DNA from: Anthoceros angustus
Taxonomy: Eukaryota > Streptophyta > Anthocerotopsida > Anthocerotales > Anthocerotaceae
Assembly (NCBI GenBank): GCA_010909165.1
Contig: MU008169.1
Span: 1,054,001 to 1,118,000 of the forward strand
DNA: 64,000 nucleotides
Direction: 5' to 3'
Under the pieces are notes generated by a model. That model ran no database searches, was not told the DNA's origin, and saw only the letters and a program-made list of their open reading frames with translations. A program made the position numbers and the translations under genes. Of this stretch, positions 1 to 10,971 are shown in pieces. Position 1 is the stretch's first letter. Every line of letters begins with the position of its first letter.

Positions 1-412
1 CCTCTGTCCCCTTTGGTATGCCATAGAATAGCCGTTAATTCTCATTATACCCTCTATATAACTTTGTCAATTCAGTCTCATTCCATGATAAAAATTCATC
101 CTTAGTGGACAAAATTTTTCTTCTTCTTCTAAAATAATTTATTTCTTTAAATAAATTTACAAACTGTATAAATATTTTAAATATATATAAATTTTTATAT
201 TTTAATAAATTTATATATTTAATAAATATTTGAAAATATACATGGAAGTCTGCATTGGGAATGAATAACTCCTAGGGCACCTAACAATTGGCGACCCGCC
301 GGAGCCCAAGGCAGGATGTTTAGAGCTGGCAGCCCCCGTAAGACCATGACGTTGGGGTATTGGTGGCATCCCATCCGAGCATTGCTCCGCACGCAGCTGA
401 GCCTTACTGAGG
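1..412. repeat. AT-rich repeat block, copy 1
   Basis: About 400 bp that starts with a CCCTTTGGTATGCC motif, passes through a very AT-rich core (about 110-240) and ends in a GC-richer tail with TACTGAGGAGGA. The same block recurs at about 861-1262, 2612-3010 and 9187-9660, nearly identical. I see no coding potential. It always stands next to TAF4-derived or second-block sequence, so it moves as part of the patchwork. The long reading frames across it are not supported by codon structure or homology. Confidence 0.85.
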
Positions 413-860
413 AGGACTTGAGAAGGACGATCGTGCTCGCCACGGTGAAGCAAGAGCTGCTCGAATGAAAACAACATGGTGTACTGCCGACCATCATTGC
501 ATTCGCATACCATGGCGCGAGGTAGGGTTCGGCAACCACCTGGTGTGGTCGGCAGCGTGTTAGGGTTTGCCATCCATGGCGGGCCATGGAAGAAAACTTT
601 ATGGCGGAAGGTAGGGTGGAAGGTGAAAACAATGTGTCACGGCTCTTTGTTTTGAAAGTTGCAAGGACAAAACATTTTCAACCGTACACCCTTTTCGAGG
701 AGGCGTGTGTGTCCCCTTTGGTGCTTGGTTGGTTAGGGCGCCAAAGCGGCCATGTGACCATGTCTTTGTAAAAAGATACCGTCTTTGGAATCTCTGGCAT
801 ATTCCTCAAGATCCCCACGGCTTGCATGGGTTTCATGAAAAAAAATGTCCCATCCTCATC
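405..860. repeat. Second repeat block (block B), copy 1
   Basis: About 450 bp starting near TTGAGAAGGACG and holding two CCATGG palindromes (in CCATCCATGGCGGG and GGGCCATGG). It ends just before the next AT-rich block. Parts recur at 1936-2055 plus 2362-2611, at 7606-7840 and at 9056-9187. The parent locus is not in this window and I do not recognise a gene in it. Confidence 0.75.
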
Positions 861-1262
861 CCCTTTGGTATGCCATAGAATAGCCGTTAATTCTCATTAT
901 ACCCTCTATATAACTTTGTCAATTCGGTCTCATTCCATGATAAAATTCATCCTTAGTGGACAAAATTTTCTTCTTCTTCTAAAATAATTTATTTCTTTAA
1001 TAAATTTACAAACTGTATAAATATTTTAAATATATATAAATTTTTATATTTTAATAAATTTATATATTTAATAAATATTTGAAAATATACATGGAAGTCT
1101 GCATTGGGAATGAATAACTCCTAGGGCACCTAACAATTGGCGACCCGCCGGAGCCCAAGGCAGGATGTTTAGAGCTGGCAGCCCCCGTAAGACCATGACG
1201 TTGGGGTATTGGTGGCATCCCATCCGAGCATTGCTCCGTCCGCACGCAGCTGAGCCTTACTG
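861..1262. repeat. AT-rich repeat block, copy 2
   Basis: Near-identical second copy of the block at 1-412. Here the GC-rich tail runs through TACTGAGGAGGA directly into a TAF4-derived segment. About 12 bases are shared at this join with the intact TAF4 sequence near 35,340. Confidence 0.85.
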
Positions 1263-1626
1263 AGGAGGAGTTGCTGTCGTGATACAGGATGAAACGGCTC
1301 TTCCGTGTCGGGTGCTGCTGTAGATGCCTTTGCTGCAGAGCTGAACAGAGATGTTATTGGCGGAAGAGTTGGAGCGGAGGTTGCGGAAGCCGGTTACGGG
1401 CCTGGTCGTGTGGGAATGGGAATCCGCAAGCTGTACGTCAGGCCACGCCCATCGGTTCTGGTGCGCCTGGTTAGGGTGACAGAGGTGAGACCACAAGGCA
1501 CAGGAGGGTGGTTGGGGTGTCATGGTGTCGCAAATCGCGGGGGTCCGTCACAGTTGGCCACGTCCTCATTGAGGTTTTTGTTTAGGCTAACCAGGTTTTG
1601 TGCTGTGATTGCACAGGTCCCTCCCC
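1256..1626 (+). pseudogene. TAF4: TAF4 fragment 1 (exon 2 to intron 2)
   Basis: DNA copy of TAF4 exon 2 plus intron 2, matching 35,341-35,710 of the intact gene. The [16 protein letters not shown] segment is still readable. Introns are kept, so this copy arose from DNA and not from mRNA. A C run and a G run are one base shorter than in the intact gene (CTTCCGTG for CTTCCCGTG, GTGGGAATG for GTGGGGAATG), which breaks the frame. It stops at the start of exon 3, inside the 9-mer TCCCTCCCC, where it joins GGC-rich minisatellite. Confidence 0.85.
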
Positions 1627-1940
1627 ATGGCGGAGGCGGGGAGGAGGAGGCGGGAGGCGGAAGGGTGGAGGGCACCTTCCCTCCCCATGGCGGCGGAGGA
1701 GGCGAAGGAAGGGTGGAGGCGGCGGAGGCGGCGGAGGCGGGAGGGCACCTTGCCCTCCCCCATGGCGGCGGAGGAGGAGGCGGGAGGCGGAGGCTCGGGA
1801 GGCGGGGAGGGCACGGTGGCCTCCCGTGGCGGCAACGCCCTTGAGGCCGTAGGCAGCGGGGAAAACATATTCCCTCCCCATGGCGGAGGCTCGGGAGGCG
1901 GCGAGCAGGAGGAGGAGGAGGAGGGCACCTTGCCCTCCCC
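1618..1940. repeat. GGC-rich minisatellite, array 1
   Basis: Irregular tandem units with the pattern GGGCACCTTCCCTCCCCATGG followed by variable GGCGGAGG tracts. Open frames on both strands are long only because stop codons are rare in this composition. They give low-complexity Gly/Arg/Glu or Pro/Ser strings and are not supported as genes. The array is embedded between TAF4 fragment 1 and a piece of block B. G runs are frequent enough to make G-quadruplex formation plausible (inference). Confidence 0.85.
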
Positions 1941-2611
1941 ATGGCGCGAGGTAGGGTTCGGCAACCACCTGGTGTGGTCGGCAGCGTGTTAGGGTTTGCC
2001 ATCCATGGCGGGCCATGGAAGAAAACTTTATGGCGGAAGGTAGGGTGGAAGGCGGCCGCGCAGGAGGAGGAGGGGAGGGCACCTTCCCTCCCATGGCGGC
2101 GGAGGCGGAGGCGGAGGAGGAGGAGGAGGCGGAGGCGGAGGCGGCGGAGGCGGGAGGGCACCTTCCCTCCCATGGCGGCGGAGGAGGAGGCGGAGGCGGG
2201 AGGAGGAGGAGGAGGGAGGGCACCTTGCCCTCCCATGGCGGCGGAGGCGGAGGCGGAGGCGGAGGCGGGGAGGGCACCTTCCCTCCCCGCCGACGGCATC
2301 GCCAGGGGGGCGCAGCAGGAGGAGGAGGAGGGAGGGCACCTTGCCCTCCCATGGCGCGCATCGCCCGGTGGAAGGTGAAAACAATGTGTCACGGCTCTTT
2401 GTTTTGAAAGTTGCAAGGACAAAACATTTTCAACCGTACACCCTTTTCGAGGAGGCGTGTGTGTCCCTTTGGTGCTTGGCATTTGGTTAGGGCGCCAAAG
2501 CGGCCATGTGACCATGTCTTTGTAAAAAGATACCGTCTTTGGAATCTCTGACATATTCCTCAAGATCCCCACGGCTTGCATGGGTTTCGCGAAAAAAAAT
2601 GTCCCATCCCT
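1936..2611. repeat. Block B copy split by a second GGC-rich array (2056-2360)
   Basis: Positions 1936-2055 and about 2362-2611 match consecutive parts of block B. Between them lies a second minisatellite array (about 2056-2360) of CCATGGCGGCGG-type units. The minisatellite therefore sits inside the repeat block, apparently replacing a short internal piece at the GGTGGAAGG word. Confidence 0.75.
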
Positions 2612-3010
2612 CTGTCCCTTTGGTATGCCATAGAATAATTCTCATTATACCCTCTATATAACTTTGTCAATTCGGTCTCATTCCATGATAAAATTCATCC
2701 TTAGTGGACAAAATTTTCTTCTTCTTCTAAAATAATTTATTTCTTTAATAAATTTACAAACTGTATAAATATTTTAAATATATATAAATTTTTATATTTT
2801 AATAAATTTATATATTTAATAAATATTTGAAAATATACATGGAAGTCTGCATTGGGAATGAATAACTCCTAGGGCACCTAACAATTGGCGACCCGCCGGA
2901 GCCCAAGGCAGGATGTTTAGAGCTGGCAGCCCCCGTAAGACCATGACGTTGGGGTATTGGTGGCATCCCATCCGAGCATTGCTCCGTCCGCACGCAGCTG
3001 AGCCTTACTG
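2612..3010. repeat. AT-rich repeat block, copy 3
   Basis: Third copy of the AT-rich block, missing a short segment (AGCCGTTA) near its start relative to copies 1 and 2. It leads directly into TAF4 fragment 2. Confidence 0.85.
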
Positions 3011-3613
3011 AGGAGGAGTTGCTGTCGTGATACAGGATGAAACGGCTCTTCCGTGTCGGGTGCTGCTGTAGATGCCTTTGCTGCAGAGCTGAACAGAGAT
3101 GTTATTGGCGGAAGAGTTGGAGCGGAGGTTGCGGAAGCCGGTTACGGGCCTGGTCGTGTGGGAATGGGAATCCGCAAGCTGTACGTCAGGCCACGCCCAT
3201 CGGTTCTGGTGCGCCTGGTTAGGGTGACAGAGGTGAGACCACAAGGCACAGGGAGGGTGGTTGGGGTGTCATGGTGTCGCAAATCGCGGGGGTCCGTCAC
3301 AGTTGGCCACGTCCTCATTGAGGTTTTTGTTTAGGCTAACCAGGTTTTGTGCTGTGATTGCACAGGTCCCTCCCGCAGGAAAGCCTATGGAACGCAATCC
3401 TGCTGTTGGGACGCAGCCAACGGCAGTGCCCTGGAATCAGCTAACACTTCAACAACAGCGGCAGGTATTGTTAAAACGGAGGCAACTGCAAATGCAACTG
3501 CAGCAGCATCGGCCCCATAGTGTTAATAGCAGATGGGGGCAGCAGTAGGGCGAACACTGGAGCTCTAGGTATTGAGAAGAAACCATCTGGCATGAACTGT
3601 GGCATCTCGACGC
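2999..3613 (+). pseudogene. TAF4: TAF4 fragment 2 (exon 2 to start of RST domain)
   Basis: Second DNA copy of TAF4 exon 2, intron 2 and most of exon 3, ending at the start of the RST domain (MNCGIS). It has the same shortened C and G runs as fragment 1, plus further one-base losses in exon 3 (TCCCTCCCG, GTAGGGCG). A frameshift therefore separates the exons. It switches to a GGC-rich array at about 3,613. Confidence 0.85.
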
Positions 3614-3765
3614 CGAGCGGAAGCAGATTAGGCGGAGGCTCGGGAGGCGGGCTGCGGAGGAGGAGGCGGAGGCGGAGGCGGAGGCTCGGGAGGCGGAGGC
3701 GGAGGCGATCCGCGGCACACCGGAGGAGGAGGAGGAGGAGGAGGCGGAGGCGGCGGAGCGGAGGT
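3614..3765. repeat. GGC-rich minisatellite, array 3
   Basis: Short array of GGAGGCGGAGGC-type units between two TAF4 fragments. At its right end, GGCGGAGCGGAGG runs into TAF4 exon 2 sequence, so the patchwork steps back upstream and starts another partial TAF4 copy. Confidence 0.75.
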
Positions 3766-5088
3766 TGCGGAAGCCGGTTACGGGCCTGGTCGTGTGGGAA
3801 TGGGAATCCGCAAGCTGTACGTCAGGCCACGCCCATCGGTTCTGGTGCGCCTGGTTAGGGTGACAGAGGTGAGACCACAAGGCACAGGGAGGTGGTTGGG
3901 GTGTCATGGTGTCGCAAATCGCGGGGGTCCGTCACAGTTGGCCACGTCCTCATTGAGGTTTTTGTTTAGGCTAACCAGGTTTTGTGCTGTGATTGCACAG
4001 GTCCCTCCCCAGGAAAGCCTATGGAACGCAATCCTGCTGTTGGGACGCAGCCAACGGCAGTGCCCTGGAATCAGCTAACACTTCAACAACAGCGGCAGGT
4101 ATTGTTAAAACGGAGGCAACTGCAAATGCAACTGCAGCAGCATCGGCCCCATAGTGTTAATAGCAGATGGGGGCAGCAGTAGGGCGAACACTGGAGCTCT
4201 AGGTATTGAGAAGAAACCATCTGGCATGAACTGTGGCATCTCGTTTTCCCAGTTGGTGGCCTTAACTCTGCCTCATGTGCCTCAGGAGCAAGGCCAGCAG
4301 GTGGAAGCCCTGTTTCAGAGATTTAAAGTGAGCAGCTGGGGACTTCCTCTGCAGCATCTGGGTTCTGTGCTTGAATTCCTGAGTTGATCGGGGACGAGTA
4401 TGTGCACACACATTTTGGTCTGTGTGATTGGGACGCTTATGGCTTTCATTTGCTTACGATGTGCTTACGTCTCGGTGTTGTGTTGCTGTGTGCAGATAAA
4501 CGACATCACGCGGGAAGAATTTGTTGGAGGATGCCGAGTCATTGCGGGGATAACTTGTTCACGCAGGCAATCCAGCAGATGCACCTCAATGCCCGTCTTG
4601 CTGCTACCAATGTAATCAATAGTCAAATACCTGCTTGTGCAACTGCGTGCAGTACATTCTTTCCCCGTTGTGAGTGCTGATGGTTGTGTTGCCACAGGTG
4701 AAGGCAGAGCCGCAAACTCCACAATCTCAGCTATCTCCAGGACCTCTTTGTTTGCAGCAGCAGACGATCCAGAACAGACAAGCTGAGCTGCCGGGAGTCA
4801 GCTGCAACACCTGGGGTCACAAATTTTGGAAACTGTGAAAATGAGGTTGGTAAACAGTTCAAGCAGCAGTCGGGAACAGGACTTTTGTTGCTACACGTCT
4901 TCCTCTGACAGCTCCAGTGGTTAGCGGTAGTACCCAACAGCCTCCTTCCCTGGGGCAGAAGGCATCACCTCTGCAACCGCCTGGTAGCCAGTTTCTGCTA
5001 TCGCAGGGTTCAGCAGCTGCAGCGGACAAGCCATTGAGCAAATATCGGAGGTCGAAACTTTGGAAAGAACAGGAAAGGAGAGCGAGTG
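3755..5088 (+). pseudogene. TAF4: TAF4 fragment 3 (exon 2 to exon 5)
   Basis: Copy of TAF4 from mid exon 2 through exon 5 with introns 2-4 in place. Exon 4 ([12 protein letters not shown]) and the glutamine-rich exon 5 are readable. Differences from the intact gene include a 4-base deletion in exon 5 (GGGAGTCAG where the intact gene has GGGAGCGAGTCAG) and several one-base run contractions. It breaks off after the LWKEQERR segment into unrelated GC-rich sequence. Confidence 0.85.
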
Positions 5089-5540
5089 CGCCGACCAACT
5101 CCGCGAGGGCGAGCACAAGGGGAGGAAGCGCGATTACGAGGAATCGGACACGTGTCCGGCGGAGGCGGAGGCGGAGGCGGAGGCGGAGGCGGAGGAGGAG
5201 GAGGAGGAGGAGGAGGCGATGGCCGCCGCCGACGAGGCCGGGGGGTGGACAGATGGCGGATGCGCGATGCGCCGCGCCCGAGCCGCAGTCGAGCTCGCAT
5301 GGCGGTGGCGATGCAATGTCGCCATGCCCGAGCCGAGGTCGGCCATGGTGGCGGAGGCGATGATCGCCGCCGAGACCGAGGCCGACGGATGGCGCGATGG
5401 CGGGAATGAGGCGGGGATGCGGATGGGGCGACGCCATCCGCCCGCGGACAATGAGGCAACACTGGGCCGGTCGGCGGCGATCGCTGCAGGGAGTGGGATC
5501 GAGCGTGGCCGCTTGAGGAAGCCGATTCTGGAGGAATAAC
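5088..5540. other. GC-rich segment of unknown origin
   Basis: About 450 bp of GC-rich sequence with a GGCGGA array (about 5,157-5,215). Its first 80 bp recur at 6,806-6,885, after the same TAF4 segment, and then the two copies diverge. It may be an exon of a gene outside the window, since acidic and basic low-complexity frames are open, but I recognise no domain. It rejoins TAF4 exon 2 at CGCCCATCGG. Confidence 0.6.
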
Positions 5541-6805
5541 CGCCCATCGGTTCTGGTGCGCCTGGTTAGGGTGACAGAGGTGAGACCACAAGGCACAGGG
5601 AGGGTGGTTGGGGTGTCATGGTGTCGCAAATCGCGGGGGTCCGTCACAGTTGGCCACGTCCTCATTGAGGTTTTTGTTTAGGCTAACCAGGTTTTGTGCT
5701 GTGATTGCACAGGTCCCTCCCGCAGGAAAGCCTATGGAACGCAATCCTGCTGTTGGGACGCAGCCAACGGCAGTGCCCTGGAATCAGCTAACACTTCAAC
5801 AACAGCGGCAGGTATTGTTAAAACGGAGGCAACTGCAAATGCAACTGCAGCAGCATCGGCCCCATAGTGTTAATAGCAGATGGGGGCAGCAGTAGGGCGA
5901 ACACTGGAGCTCTAGGTATTGAGAAGAAACCATCTGGCATGAACTGTGGCATCTCGTTTTCCCAGTTGGTGGCCTTAACTCTGCCTCATGTGCCTCAGGA
6001 GCAAGGCCAGCAGGTGGAAGCCCTGTTTCAGAGATTTAAAGTGAGCAGCTGGGGACTTCCTCTGCAGCATCTGGGTTCTGTGCTTGAATTCCTGAGTTGA
6101 TCGGGGACGAGTATGTGCACACACATTTTGGTCTGTGTGATTGGGACGCTTATGGCTTTCATTTGCTTACGATGTGCTTACGTCTCGGTGTTGTGTTGCT
6201 GTGTGCAGATAAACGACATCACGCGGGAAGAATTTGTTGGAGGATGCCGAGTCATTGCGGGGATAACTTGTTCACGCAGGCAATCCAGCAGATGCACCTC
6301 AATGCCCGTCTTGCTGCTACCAATGTAATCAATAGTCAAATACCTGCTTGTGCAACTGCGTGCAGTACATTCTTTCCCCGTTGTGAGTGCTGATGGTTGT
6401 GTTGCCACAGGTGAAGGCAGAGCCGCAAACTCCACAATCTCAGCTATCTCCAGGACCTCTTTGTTTGCAGCAGCAGACGATCCAGAACAGACAAGCTGAG
6501 CTGCCGGGAGCGAGTCAGCTGCAACACCTGGGGTCACAAATTTTGGAAACTGTGAAAAATGAGGTTGGTAAACAGTTCAAGCAGCAGTCGGGAACAGGAC
6601 TTTTTGTTGCTACACGTCTTCCTCTGACAGCTCCAGTGGTTAGCGGTAGTACCCAACAGCCTCCTTCCCTGGGGCAGAAGGCATCACCTCTGCAACCGCC
6701 TAGTAGCCAGTTTCTGCTATCGCAGGGTTCAGCAGCTGCAGCGGACAAGCCATTGAGCAAATATCGGAGGTCGAAACTTTGGAAAGAACAGGAAAGGAGA
6801 GCGAG
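5541..6805 (+). pseudogene. TAF4: TAF4 fragment 4 (end of exon 2 to exon 5)
   Basis: Copy running from the last part of exon 2 through exons 3, 4 and 5, nearly identical to fragment 3 but without its 4-base deletion. Introns are retained. A G run in exon 4 (GCGGGGATAAC for GCGGGGGATAAC) and the exon 3 runs are one base short, so no continuous frame survives. It ends at the same LWKEQERR segment as fragment 3. Confidence 0.85.
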
Positions 6806-7605
6806 TGCGCCGACCAACTCCGCGAGGGCGAGCACAAGGGGAGGAAGCGCGATTACGAGGAATCGGACACGTGTCCGGCGGAAGCGCAGCGCCAAGGTGC
6901 CTCCGACGCCGAATGCCCGAACGCGCTCGCCGGAGGCGCGACGCGCCGAGCGAGAGAGCGATGAGGCAGCGGAATGCTCGACGCCGTGGAGGCCATGGAG
7001 GGCACAATTAAGGTTCTCCCAGATGATCAAGCGCATGGATGGAGGGAAGTAGGCGGCGCCATCCCTTGTGCTCGAGTTGCATCGGCGTTTTGGTTTTGCA
7101 TAGGGGCCGAGGCATGCGCCGAGGAAGGCCGCAGAGGGAGATAGGGTTTGATGCTACTGCAATTTTGCGATGTGTGCAGGGGACATCCTTTTTTGATGAA
7201 TGGAATGGCACCCTTATAATGTGAACGGCTCGTTGGAGGGACCGTAAACTTTGTTGGTGAGGTATCGACCGTGAATCGCTCGAACATGTCCTCGAATCGC
7301 CTTCCTCGCCGTTTGATCGCCATCATCTCTGCATTTGACGAAAAGCGCAATGGAGAAGGATGTCTGCTACTCCCGTAAAGCGGTGGGATCGGAGGAGTGG
7401 TAGAACAAATTTAAGCAGTGGATTCCCCAAATCCCACCACGGACAGAGTCTGCCACATGCACCCGATTTCTTGAGGCAACTGAAGGCGGCTTCTATGTTC
7501 CAGCAACATTTCAAACCCTCCACACGCCAGCGGCTGTGTCCGCGTCTTCTTAGCCAGGGACAATGGAATCGTGATTTTGTGAGGGAGCCTATCATGCTGG
7601 AAACA
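6806..7605. other. Unassigned segment within the patchwork
   Basis: The first 80 bp match the segment at 5,088. The remainder is single-copy here and contains no frame that I recognise. Short frames with mixed composition suggest exon and intron pieces of a gene located elsewhere. It joins block B at about 7,606 in the word TTGAGAAGG. Confidence 0.45.
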
Positions 7606-7840
7606 TTGAGAAGGACGATCGTGCTCGCCACGGTAAGAAGCAAGAGCTCGCCGAATGAAAACAACATGGCCGCAGCCCATCATTGCATTCGCATACCATG
7701 GCGCGGCCGAGGTAGGGTTCGGCAACCACCGGTGTGGTCGGTAGCAGCGTGTTAGGGTTTGCCATCCATGGCGGGCCATGGAAGAAAACTTTATGGCGGA
7801 AGGTAGGGTGGAAGGTGAAAACAATGTGTCCACGGCTCTT
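7606..7840. repeat. Block B, copy 3
   Basis: Partial copy of block B with small insertions relative to copy 1 (GCGCGGCCGAGG for GCGCGAGG). It switches to TAF4 exon 5 inside the shared word CTCTTTGTTT, ten bases common to both parents. Confidence 0.75.
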
Positions 7841-9055
7841 TGTTTGCAGCAGCAGACGATCCAGAACAGACAAGCTGAGCTGCCGGGAGCGAGTCAGCTG
7901 CAACACCTGGGGTCACAAATTTTGGAAACTGTGAAAAATGAGGTTGGTAAACAGTTCAAGCAGCAGTCGGGAACAGGACTTTTTGTTGCTACACGTCTTC
8001 CTCTGACAGCTCCAGTGGTTAGCGGTAGTACCCAACAGCCTCCTTCCCTGGGGCAGAAGGCATCACCTCTGCAACCGCCTAGTAGCCAGTTTCTGCTATC
8101 GCAGGGTTCAGCAGCTGCAGCGGACAAGCCATTGAGCAAATATCGGAGGTCGAAACTTTGGAAAGAACAGGAAAGGAGAGCAGAAGAGGAGCAACTGCTG
8201 GGCAGCACAACTACCCAGACAATGGGAGTTACAGCAGTAGGAACAACTCAGCCAGTGCAGCAATCTCAAAATCAGTGACAGCAGATAGTTGCTGTCTCAA
8301 ATCACCAATCCCAAAAGAAGACACCTCCGCCGTCGACCAGCATCGAAACTTGTTTGCAAGCCAAAGTGGACCCCAGAATCCATCTAGACCACAGGTCTTA
8401 GACTCTCCTGCCTTGCAAAGAGTGGAGTCTTTGAGAGGCAACGAGCAAGAGCCTTTGTTATCCTCCCCGGTTATACTGCCCGTCTGACTGGCAGCTCTGC
8501 TGCTTCGACACCCATATCGTGTGCTTACTCACAAGAAACAACGTCATATGCAGAACGTGTCTTGCAACACTGTGGATTTCCCCCAAGCCAGGTCTGATGT
8601 TCTGTCTCTTAGCTCATGGTCCACGAATTGGATAGGCTGTAGTCAAATGTTTTCTCTCTTGGGGCCGGTAGATTTTTTGTTACTCACTGGTGCCGGTGTG
8701 GGATGTACAGGGAGTGCAACAGACTCCTGGTGTCCTTACAATTCGATCGGGTGGTTCTGGTCTGTCCATGCAAAAGAAATCAAATACCCCCATTCCAAGT
8801 GGCTTGACACCTACAAGTGCACAAGTACAAGGACAGGGACCTGTACAAAATTCAAGCATGTCTGAATTGTCAACCCTGGCTCAGTAGCAGGGAAGACTTC
8901 GATGACGAAGCCAGTGCTTGGTCCGAAGAAAGCTGCCGAAACTCCGCCACTATCTCAGCCCCCAAGGTTGGTGGTGTCCTATTATGTCAAATAGCTTGTT
9001 GTTCTTTGGATATTTATGTACGTGTACTGCGGATGAACCTGAAAGGTTTGGCATT
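7831..9055 (+). pseudogene. TAF4: TAF4 fragment 5 (exon 5 to intron 6)
   Basis: Copy from mid exon 5 through intron 5, exon 6 and the start of intron 6 (intact counterpart about 36,476-37,790). It lacks a stretch of exon 5 after the SQNQ segment and has an in-frame TGA there (CAGTGACAG where the intact gene reads CAGTCACAG), so it is not functional. The exon 6 core ([12 protein letters not shown]) is readable. It switches to block B around TTGGCATTTG. Confidence 0.85.
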
Positions 9056-9660
9056 TGTTGGTTAGGGCGCCAAAGCGGCCATGTGACCATGTGTCAGAAA
9101 AGATACCGCATCTGGAATCTACGGCATATTCCTCAAGATCCCCACGGCTTGCATGGGTTTCATGAAAAAAAATGTCCCATCCCTCTGTCCCCTTTGGTAT
9201 GCCATAGAATAGCCGTTAATTCTCATTATACCCTCTATATAACTTTGTCAATTCGGTCTCATTCCATGATAAAATTCATCCTTAGTGGACAAAATACTCG
9301 ACTCACCTCCAACAGCCCTGTCCGAGAGCTAACAGTGACAATTCGTGCGCCGGCCTCTGATGCTCTCAGCAGAGGCAGGATGCTTCTGGTTACAAACTGT
9401 ATAAATATTTTAAATATATATAAATTTTTATATTTTAAATAAATTTATATATTTAATAAATATTTGAAAATATACATGGAAGTCTGCATTGGGAATGAAT
9501 AACTCCTAGGGCACCTAACAATTGGCGACCCCGCCGGAGCCCAAGGCAGGATGTTTAGAGCTGGCAGCCCCCCGTAAGACCATGACGTTGGGGTATTGGT
9601 GGCATCCCATCCGAGCATTGCTCCGTCCGCACGCAGCTGAGCCTTACTGAGGAGGAGTTG
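9056..9660. repeat. Block B tail and AT-rich block, copy 4
   Basis: The end of block B followed by a fourth AT-rich block. The core of this block, between GGACAAAAT and TTACAAACT, is replaced by an SDR-derived patch (9,287-9,398). The block then continues through its GC-rich tail into TAF4 fragment 6. Confidence 0.8.
9287..9398 (-). pseudogene. SDR reductase patch 1 inside the AT-rich block
   Basis: A piece of the SDR gene (minus strand, intron 3 to exon 3; same sequence as 14,910-15,020) replaces about 55 bp of the AT-rich block. Its edges are GGACAAAAT (9,287-9,295) and TTACAAACT (9,390-9,398). Each 9-mer occurs both in the recipient block and in the SDR donor, and the flanking bases differ on both sides. 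Confidence 0.85.
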
Positions 9661-10336
9661 CTGTCGTGATACAGGATGAAACGGCTCTTCCCGTGTCGGG
9701 TGCTGCTGTAGATGCCTTTGCTGCAGAGCTGAACAGAGATGTTATTGGCGGAAGAGTTGGAGCGGAGGTTGCGGAAGCCGGTTACGGGCCTGGTCGTGTG
9801 GGGAATGGGAATCCGCAAGCTGTACGTCAGGCCACGCCCATCGGTTCTGGTGCGCCTGGTTAGGGTGACAGAGGTGAGACCACAAGGCACAGGGAGGGTG
9901 GTTGGGGTGTCATGGTGTCGCAAATCGCGGGGGGGTCCGTCACAGTTGGCCACGTCCTCATTGAGGTTTTTTGTTTAGGCTAACCAGGTTTTGTGCTGTG
10001 ATTGCACAGGTCCCTCCCCGCAGGGAAAGCCTATGGAACGCAATCCTGCTGTTGGGACGCAGCCAACGGCAGTGCCCTGGAATCAGCTAACACTTCAACA
10101 ACAGCGGCAGGTATTGTTAAAACGGAGGCAACTGCAAATGCAACTGCAGCAGCATCGGCCCCATAGTGTTAATAGCAGATGGGGGGCAGCAGTAGGGGCG
10201 AACACTGGAGCTCTAGGTATTGAGAAGAAACCATCTGGCATGAACTGTGGCATCTCGTTTTCCCAGTTGGTGGCCTTAACTCTGCCTCATGTGCCTCAGG
10301 AGCAAGGCCAGCAGGTGGAAGCCCTGTTTCAGAGAT
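9648..10336 (+). pseudogene. TAF4: TAF4 fragment 6 (exon 2 to RST domain)
   Basis: Copy of exon 2, intron 2 and exon 3. Unlike fragments 1-4 it keeps full-length G and C runs, and some are even one longer. Exon 3 stays open through [22 protein letters not shown]. It ends in the RST domain at TTCAGAGAT, where it switches to minus-strand SDR sequence. Confidence 0.85.
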
Positions 10337-10971
10337 GCGTAGTATCCCTCCACCAATTCGTCCAACACCTCCTCCGAAAGTTTGTCCACATTTTCCAGAG
10401 TCTGCCTTACAGAATCCTTGCCAAGAATCTGTAAAAAGGAGAGCGGTACAGGGTTAGCTTTGCAGTTTAAGCAAGAAAGAGTCCATGACAATCGACCTAG
10501 GCAAATGTAGAGGACAAAATACTCGACTCACCTCCAACAGCCCTGTCCGAGAGCTAACAGTGACAATTCGTGCGCCGGCCTCTGATGCTCTCAGCAGAGG
10601 CAGGATGCTTCTGGTTACAAACTTGACTCCGTAGAAGTTTGTGTTGAGGGTCGTTACCGCACCTTCAGGGTAGTAGAAGACGCCAGCATTGTTAACCTGA
10701 CAGAAGACGGAACCTTGAGAACGCCACTTGCAAACAGCACAAACTCATCCAACACGGCAATTTAGCATGATATGACGGCATCAACTAACCAGTATGTCGA
10801 CAGCACCGTACTTTCCTTCAACCAATCCGCAAGCTTCTGTGCCGACTCATCGCTTGCAACATCCAGCTGATGATACACAACCGGAAGGCCCTCGTCCACA
10901 AGCTTCTTCACAGCATCTCGCCCTCTCGTCTCGTCCCGTGAGGTCAACACTGTGGTTATCCCGTTCTGTGC
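10328..10971 (-). pseudogene. SDR reductase patch 2 inside TAF4
   Basis: About 640 bp of SDR sequence in reverse orientation, running from exon 4 through intron 3, exon 3 and intron 2 into exon 2. It replaces about 55 bp of TAF4 (end of exon 3 and start of intron 3). The edges are TTCAGAGAT (10,328-10,336) and GTTCTGTGC (10,963-10,971), both present in TAF4 and in SDR with differing flanking bases. Confidence 0.85.

Noticed and set aside
280-320. Primer-binding-site-like sequence (ATTGGCGACCCGCC) in the AT-rich block, suggesting an LTR edge
   Set aside because: No paired LTR, no TG/CA ends and no retroelement coding sequence follow it. The similarity is to a short common pattern only.
1520-2581. 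Long open frames (up to 353 codons) across the GGC-rich arrays on both strands
   Set aside because: They are low-complexity by-products of a stop-poor composition, cross the boundaries of unrelated segments and show no domain.
5060-5539. 159-codon frame in the GC-rich segment as a gene
   Set aside because: It begins inside TAF4 exon 5 sequence in a wrong frame and consists largely of Glu/Ala repeats from the GGCGGA array.
9648-10434. A functional short TAF4 isoform gene at fragment 6
   Set aside because: Exons 2 and 3 are open, but exon 1 and its promoter are missing, and the frame runs into antisense SDR sequence.
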